Source of the DNA: T1Sed10-49 sp046498405
GTDB lineage: Bacteria > Actinomycetota > Nitriliruptoria > Euzebyales > Egibacteraceae
DNA: 15,230 nucleotides
Direction of reading: 5' to 3'
Assembly (NCBI GenBank): GCA_046498405.1
Contig: JAWOAS010000115.1
Location: 1 to 15,230, forward strand
Shown: positions 9,437-15,230 of the stretch, in pieces
Layout: each line of letters begins with the position of its first letter
Position numbering within the stretch: position 1 is the stretch's first letter
Translations under genes and position numbers: made by a program
Notes under the pieces: model-generated
What the model saw: only the letters and a program-made list of their open reading frames with translations
The model's database searches: none
What the model was told of the DNA's origin: nothing

Positions 9437-11355
9437 GCGTCCTCTCCGATCATCGACAGCTCGAGCCAGCGGGACTCCGCGGCGTCGAGCGCGGCGTTGA
9501 CCTCGGCGAGCTCCTCGCCGAGGCGCGTGGCGGCCTCGTAGTCCTCCCCCACCTCGGCGAGCTCGGCGGCGAGGGCGACCTTGCGCTCCTCGAGCTCGGG
9601 GATGCGCTCGCCGAGCCGGGCGAGCTCGCGCTCCTCGTGGTAGGCGCGCTTGCGCCGGCGCCCGCCGGCGCCGGCGGCGTCGGGCCGGCCGGCCGGGCCG
9701 GTCCCACCGCTGCCCCCCCGGCCCGCCTCGCGCTCCGTGGTCCGCTCGGCCTGCTGCTGGCGGCGCCGGTGCTCCCGGTAGGCCTGCCAGCCCCCCGGGT
9801 GGTGGCGCACCGTGCCGTCGGGCTCGAGGGACAGCAGGTCGTCGCAGACGCGGTCGAGGAAGTAGCGGTCGTGGCTGGCCACGACGAGCGCGCCGGGCCA
9901 GCCGTCGAGGTAGGACTCGAGGACCGCGAGGGTGTCGAGGTCGAGGTCGTTGGTGGGCTCGTCGAGCAGGAGGAGGTTCGGGGCGTCGGCGAGGACCCGC
10001 AGCAGCTCGAGGCGGCGGCGCTCACCTCCCGAGAGCTCGCCGACGTGCGCGGCGTGCTGCGCCGAGGGGAAGAGGAAGCGCTCGAGGAGATCGGCGGCCG
10101 ACAAGCGGATGCCCTCGACGGTGTTCGTCTCGAGGACGACCTCCTTGACGGCGTCGAGCAACCGCGTCTCCGGCGGCAGCGGGGTGGGGTCCTGGCCGTA
10201 CCAGCCGACGTGGACGGTCTCGCCGGTCCGCACGCTGCCGGCGTCGGGCTCGACGTCGCCGGCGAGCAGCCGCAGCAGCGTCGTCTTGCCGCTGCCGTTG
10301 GGGCCGACGAGGCCGATGCGCGCCCGCGGGTCGAGGCGCGCCTCGACGCTGCGCAGCACCCACTGCCCGTCGTAGGCCTTACCGGCGTGGTGGAGCACGA
10401 CGACCTTCGAGCCGAGCCGGCGCGCCGGCAGGTCGACGGCCAGGGTGGCCTCGGCGGTGTGCTCGCGCCGTGACAGCAGCTCGTGGGCGGCCTCGACGCG
10501 GTGCTTGGCCTTCGTCCCGCGGGCCTTCGGCCCACGGCGCAGCCAGGCGAGCTCGGCGCGGGCGAGGTTGGCGCGGCGCTGCTCGGCGGCGATCGCCTGC
10601 GCCTCGCGCTCGGCGCGTGCCTCGAGGTAGTCGGCGTAGGAGCCGTGGTGGGTGTGCAGCCGCCCCGACTCGACCTCGAAGACGCGGGTGGCGAGCCGGT
10701 CGAGGAGGTAGCGGTCGTGGGTGACGAGGACGACCGCGCCGCTGCGGGCGGCGAGCTCGTCCTCGAGCCACTCGATGACCTCGACGTCGAGGTGGTTCGT
10801 CGGCTCGTCGAGGATGAGGACCTCGGCGGGGCTCACAAGCGCGCGGGCCAGGGCGACGCGCTTGCGCTGGCCGCCGGAGAGCACGCCGCAGGGCCCGTCG
10901 GCGCCGCCGAGGCCGAGACGGTCGAGGACGGCGCGGGCCCGTCGCTCGACGCTCCAGGCGCCGGCGGCGTCCATCGCCTCGGCGGCGGCGTCGAGCCGCT
11001 CGTGCGCAGCGGCGTCGGTGGGGTCGGCGCGGAGGTCGGCCTGGGCGGCCTCGAAGCGCCGCAGGAGCGCAAGCTCCTCGGTGTCGGCCTCGAGGACGGC
11101 CTCGAGGGGGGAGGCCTCGGCCGGCAGGTCGGGGTCCTGCGGCAGGAGGTGGACGCGCACGCCGCCGCCCCACACCACCCGACCGGCATCGGGCTCGAGC
11201 ACCCCGGCGAGGACGCGCAGCAGCGTGGACTTGCCGCTGCCGTTGAGGCCGATGACCCCGACGCGGTCGCCCTCGTCGATCCCGAAGCTCACCCCGTCGA
11301 GGACGGCCCGCTCGGCGAAGCGGTGCGCGACCCCTTCGACGCTGATGAGGTTCAC
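9433..11355 (-). CDS. uup: ABC-F ATPase, Uup-like, with C-terminal coiled coil
   Basis: This is a 640-residue soluble twin ATPase without membrane domains. NBD1 has Walker A GLNGSGKS (36-43), signature LSGGQ (159-163) and LILDEPTNHLD (180-190). NBD2 has GPNGSGKT (351-358), LSGGE (441-445) and LLLLDEPTNDLD (461-472). The basic linker between them (about 245-300) includes RRGPKARGTKAK, resembling the Uup/EttA P-site tRNA interaction motif. A Gly-rich hinge (545-568) leads to a charged coiled coil (575-637), as in Uup, which binds DNA or ribosomes and affects transposon excision and ribosome assembly. The start is GTG at 11353-11355, overlapping the trpS stop as GTGA. No clear ribosome site precedes it, so its translation probably depends on coupling to trpS. 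Other ABC-F subgroups, including antibiotic-resistance types, are less likely given the C-terminal domain. Confidence 0.9.
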   Translation of the reverse strand: MNLISVEGVAHRFAERAVLDGVSFGIDEGDRVGVIGLNGSGKSTLLRVLAGVLEPDAGRVVWGGGVRVHLLPQDPDLPAEASPLEAVLEADTEELALLRRFEAAQADLRADPTDAAAHERLDAAAEAMDAAGAWSVERRARAVLDRLGLGGADGPCGVLSGGQRKRVALARALVSPAEVLILDEPTNHLDVEVIEWLEDELAARSGAVVLVTHDRYLLDRLATRVFEVESGRLHTHHGSYADYLEARAEREAQAIAAEQRRANLARAELAWLRRGPKARGTKAKHRVEAAHELLSRREHTAEATLAVDLPARRLGSKVVVLHHAGKAYDGQWVLRSVEARLDPRARIGLVGPNGSGKTTLLRLLAGDVEPDAGSVRTGETVHVGWYGQDPTPLPPETRLLDAVKEVVLETNTVEGIRLSAADLLERFLFPSAQHAAHVGELSGGERRRLELLRVLADAPNLLLLDEPTNDLDLDTLAVLESYLDGWPGALVVASHDRYFLDRVCDDLLSLEPDGTVRHHPGGWQAYREHRRRQQQAERTTEREAGRGGSGGTGPAGRPDAAGAGGRRRKRAYHEERELARLGERIPELEERKVALAAELAEVGEDYEAATRLGEELAEVNAALDAAESRWLELSMIGEDA

Positions 11356-12329
11356 GCGGTGATGCCGACCCTGGCTCGCACGTCGGCCATCGTGGCCGCG
11401 GCGCGCTGCCGGGCGCGCTCGGCCCCCTTGGCGAGGGTGTCGGCGACAGCGTGCGGGTCGGCGGCGAGCTCGGCGTAGCGCTCGCGCACCGGGCGCAGCC
11501 GCTCGATGACGGCCTCGGCGACCTGCTTCTTGAAGTCGCCGTAGCGGGCGCCGGCGAGCTCGGCCTCGTGCTCGGCGACGGTCCGCCCCGTCGCCGCCGA
11601 GAGCAGCTCGAGGAGGTTGGTGACGCCGGGCTTGTCCTCGCCGGAGCGGACCTCGGTGCCCGAGTCGGTCACCGCGCGCATGATCTTCTTGCGTGTGGTG
11701 TCGGCGTCGTCGGCGAGGTCGATCGTGCCCTGCGGCGACTCGTCGGACTTCGACATCTTCCGGTCGGGGTGCTGGAGGTCCATGATCCGCGCGCCGGCGG
11801 GCGGGAACGTCGCCTTGGGCAGCGTGAAGGTCTGCCCGAAGCGGTGGTTGAAGCGCTGGGCGATGTCGCGTGAGAGCTCGACGTGCTGGCGCTGGTCGGC
11901 GCCGACGGGGACCTCCTCGGCGTGGTAGAGGAGGATGTCGGCGGCCATGAGCACGGGGTAGTTGAAGAGCCCGACCGACACCGAGTCGCGCCCGCCTCCC
12001 TTGTCCTTGAACTGCGTCATGCGGCCGAGCTCACCCATCGTGGCGACGCAGTCGAGGATCCACGTCGCCTCGGCGTGCTCGCGGACGTGGGACTGGACGA
12101 ACAGCGTCGCGCGGTCCGGGTCGAGGCCGGTGGCCAGCAGCCAGGTCGCGAGGTCGGAGGTGCGCGTGCGCAGCTCCTCGGGGTCGTAGGGCACGGTCAT
12201 CGCGTGGAGATCGACGACGCAGTAGAGGTGCCCCTCGTCCTGCTCGGCCGCCCAGCGCGTGAAGGCGCCGAAGTAGTTGCCGATGTGCGGCTTGCCGGTC
12301 GGCTTCACGCCGCTGAAGACCTTCGTCAC
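11352..12329 (-). CDS. trpS: Tryptophanyl-tRNA synthetase
   Basis: This 325-residue class I synthetase charges tRNA-Trp. The HIGH-like motif is PHIGNYFG (14-21), preceded by SGVKPTGK. MAADILLY (128-135) lines the tryptophan pocket, PVGADQRQH (141-149) follows, and KMSKS is at 191-195. All parts expected for a 325-340-residue TrpRS are present. I chose the GTG at 12327-12329, giving the usual start M-T-K-V-F-S-G with AGGAG 8 nt upstream. The frame stays open to 12473, but that extension is Pro/Ala/Gly-rich and unlike any TrpRS. It is the first gene of a four-gene cluster with 4-bp overlaps. A -10-like TACGAT lies about 33 nt before the start. Confidence 0.96.
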   Translation of the reverse strand: MTKVFSGVKPTGKPHIGNYFGAFTRWAAEQDEGHLYCVVDLHAMTVPYDPEELRTRTSDLATWLLATGLDPDRATLFVQSHVREHAEATWILDCVATMGELGRMTQFKDKGGGRDSVSVGLFNYPVLMAADILLYHAEEVPVGADQRQHVELSRDIAQRFNHRFGQTFTLPKATFPPAGARIMDLQHPDRKMSKSDESPQGTIDLADDADTTRKKIMRAVTDSGTEVRSGEDKPGVTNLLELLSAATGRTVAEHEAELAGARYGDFKKQVAEAVIERLRPVRERYAELAADPHAVADTLAKGAERARQRAAATMADVRARVGITA

Positions 12330-12361
12330 TGCCCCGCTCCTGTCGGTGGTGGCCAGGGGGC

Positions 12362-12367
12362 ATCGTA
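12362..12367 (-). promoter_or_regulatory. Possible -10 element of the trpS operon
   Basis: TACGAT on the minus strand fits the TAnnnT form of -10 elements and would start transcription near 12355, about 26 nt before the trpS GTG. It resembles the TACGCT proposed for sdhC. No good -35 is seen at 16-18 nt. Confidence 0.3.
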
Positions 12368-12423
12368 GGCAGCCCGGCGGTGGTCCGCAGGCCTGGCGCA
12401 CGCCGGAGGCAGCAGGCCCCGTG

Positions 12424-12444
12424 GCGGGCCGGCCGCCGGCCCGC
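12424..12444. repeat. 10-bp perfect inverted repeat in the trpS-HAD gap
   Basis: GCGGGCCGGC (12424-12433) and GCCGGCCCGC (12435-12444) are exact reverse complements around one base. The palindrome is in the 294-bp divergent region. It could be an operator or, if transcribed from further upstream, a hairpin in the trpS leader. It is all G and C, so chance formation in this composition is possible. Confidence 0.55.
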
Positions 12445-12463
12445 GCCGACGCCTTGGCCGGCG

Positions 12464-12476
12464 GCGGTGCCACCCC
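12464..12476 (-). promoter_or_regulatory. T-box-like motif upstream of trpS (unproven)
   Basis: Read on the trpS strand this is GGGGTGGCACCGC, matching the core of the T-box consensus (AGGGUGGNACCGCG) at most positions. It lies about 135 nt before the trpS start. I cannot draw a convincing Stem I with a UGG specifier upstream or the canonical 7-nt bulge helix, so it may be a coincidental GC-rich match. Confidence 0.15.
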
Positions 12477-12483
12477 GGCAGGC

Positions 12484-12525
12484 TTGATGCTTTAGAGTAG
12501 TTGTAAGATTACTTTTCGTTAGCTT
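12484..12525. promoter_or_regulatory. AT-rich island in the divergent trpS-HAD promoter region
   Basis: This 42-bp stretch is about 31% G+C inside DNA that is otherwise well over 65%. It contains -10-like hexamers in both directions (TAGAGT at 12493 and TAAGAT at 12504 on plus; TAATCT and TACTCT on minus) and a small dyad GTAA-GA-TTAC (12503-12512). It probably marks the promoter or operator of the HAD gene, or of both divergent genes. No full -35/-10 pair is convincing. Confidence 0.5.
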
Positions 12526-12623
12526 GCCTCGTGCCCGCGGGCGTGGGTGACTATCCCTCGCGGTGAGGCAGTGCGGAAGGTGCACGCGACGTGGCGCGGC
12601 GTCGCGACGACCGAGGAGCGAGG

Positions 12624-13421
12624 ATGCCCGCACCACCCTGGTTCGATGACGTCGACATCGCCATCCTCGACCTCGACGGCACCGTCCACGACGACACCGC
12701 CTTCGTGCCGGTCTACCTCGCGCTGCTCAGTGAGGAGGTCGGACCCACCGCGGGCGCGCGCATCGACGACGAGGTCCGCCGTATCCTCGCCCGCCGCCAT
12801 CCCGTCAGCCTCGGCAGCCTCTACGACCCGGGGCGCGACGAGGTCTGGGCCGCGGCCCTCCGCGGCGAGGGACTGGCCACGACCTGGCACGGCGAGCCGC
12901 TGCTCAACCCCCACAACCCCCCTGCCGACGCGCTCTACCTCGGCGACGCCTGGCAGACCGTGCGGGCGGTGGCCCTGCACCACCGCGTCGACGACCAGGC
13001 GCTGCGACGCGCCTTCATCCGCACCCGCCAGCGGATGAACGACCCCGCGGTGCCGCTGCCCGGCGCCGCGACGATCGACACGGCGCTCGCGGCCTTCGCC
13101 GGCGCCCGCCACCGCGTGCTCGCGAGCAACACCGCCGAGGCCCTGGCCCGCCCGCTCGTCGAGCGCCTCGGGCTTTCCGGCGCCTTCGACGAGATCGTCC
13201 TCGACGCCGGCAAGCCCGAGGGGCTGCGGGCGCTGCTCGAGGGCGTCCTCGCGCGCTTCGACGTCGGGCCCGAGCGGGTCGTCTGCGCCGGTGACAACCT
13301 CCGCAACGACATCGCCCCGGCGCGGCGCGCCGGTTGCCGCACCGTGCTCGTCGACCCCTTCTCGGTCTGCTCGAACGGGGAGGCCGACGTCGTCGTGCGC
13401 CGGCTCGTCGAGCTCGCCTGA
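12624..13421 (+). CDS. HAD-superfamily hydrolase, substrate unknown
   Basis: This 265-residue cytoplasmic protein has all four HAD motifs: I, LDLDGTV (nucleophile Asp16 and acid/base Asp18); II, LASNT (Ser168); III, DAGKPEG (Lys197); IV, CAGDNLRND (Asp224 and Asp229). The region of about 130 residues between motifs I and II is longer than in the smallest HADs and would form an alpha-helical (C1-type) cap. It is probably a phosphatase, but nothing in the sequence names its substrate. The ATG at 12624 follows GAGGAG by 5 nt. A GTG at 12591 in the same frame would add 11 mostly Arg/Asp residues and is less likely. It is a single gene, divergent from trpS and convergent with the Acs-like gene, whose stop is 14 bp away. 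Confidence 0.85.
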   Translation: MPAPPWFDDVDIAILDLDGTVHDDTAFVPVYLALLSEEVGPTAGARIDDEVRRILARRHPVSLGSLYDPGRDEVWAAALRGEGLATTWHGEPLLNPHNPPADALYLGDAWQTVRAVALHHRVDDQALRRAFIRTRQRMNDPAVPLPGAATIDTALAAFAGARHRVLASNTAEALARPLVERLGLSGAFDEIVLDAGKPEGLRALLEGVLARFDVGPERVVCAGDNLRNDIAPARRAGCRTVLVDPFSVCSNGEADVVVRRLVELA

Positions 13422-13435
13422 GGCTCCCGCTGCGG

Positions 13436-15230
<1,795 letters not shown>

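Noticed and set aside
9637..11478. Plus-strand open frames opposite the uup-like gene.
   Set aside because: They are antisense shadows of an intact ABC-F gene with both ATPase domains recognisable.
12330..12473. In-frame N-terminal extension of trpS.
   Set aside because: It is Pro/Ala/Gly-rich and unlike any TrpRS; the GTG at 12329 with AGGAG gives the normal start.

Overview
The window is about 15.2 kb of very GC-rich DNA (third codon positions are nearly all G or C) with tightly packed genes. This composition, the split acyl-CoA mutase large subunit, the five-helix cytochrome b558-type SdhC and the GUG/AUG starts behind GGAGG-like sites all point to a high-GC actinobacterium. A deep-branching class is possible, but the sequence alone does not fix the taxon. 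I see no transposase, integrase, tRNA, rRNA, phage gene or CRISPR array. Twelve protein genes are supported, two of them cut by the window ends.

Layout. (1) 1-890, minus: 5' part of a methylmalonyl-CoA mutase large subunit. (2) 1065-4564, plus: succinate dehydrogenase operon sdhC-sdhA-sdhB, divergent from the mutase and closed by a perfect 16-bp hairpin. (3) 4850-6469, plus: a DASS/SLC13 di- or tricarboxylate transporter, with a CRP-like operator about 130 bp upstream. (4) 6630-7883, plus: an NAD-type glutamate dehydrogenase. (5) 12329 down to 7890, minus: trpS, uup-like ABC-F ATPase, oligoribonuclease and a DapA-superfamily aldolase, each pair overlapping by 4 bp. It converges on gdhA with only 6 bp between stops. 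(6) 12624-13421, plus: a HAD-family phosphatase behind an unusually AT-rich tract. (7) 13436-15230, minus: an acetyl-CoA synthetase-like gene running off the right edge.

How the genes fit together. Propionyl-CoA carbon enters as succinyl-CoA through the mutase. C4-dicarboxylates can be imported by the DASS carrier, succinate is oxidised by SdhCAB, 2-oxoglutarate and glutamate are linked by GDH, and acetate would be activated by the Acs-like protein. This is a coherent group of TCA-cycle entry points. The trpS-uup-orn cluster is a translation and RNA-turnover housekeeping operon carrying an unassigned aldolase at its 3' end.

I found no clearly new multi-gene system. The points most worth a second look are: a Thr in place of the normally invariant A10 catalytic lysine of the Acs-like enzyme; the CRP-like palindrome before the transporter; the AT-rich island and a T-box-like motif between trpS and the HAD gene; and the aldolase that lacks the arginine typical of DapA.
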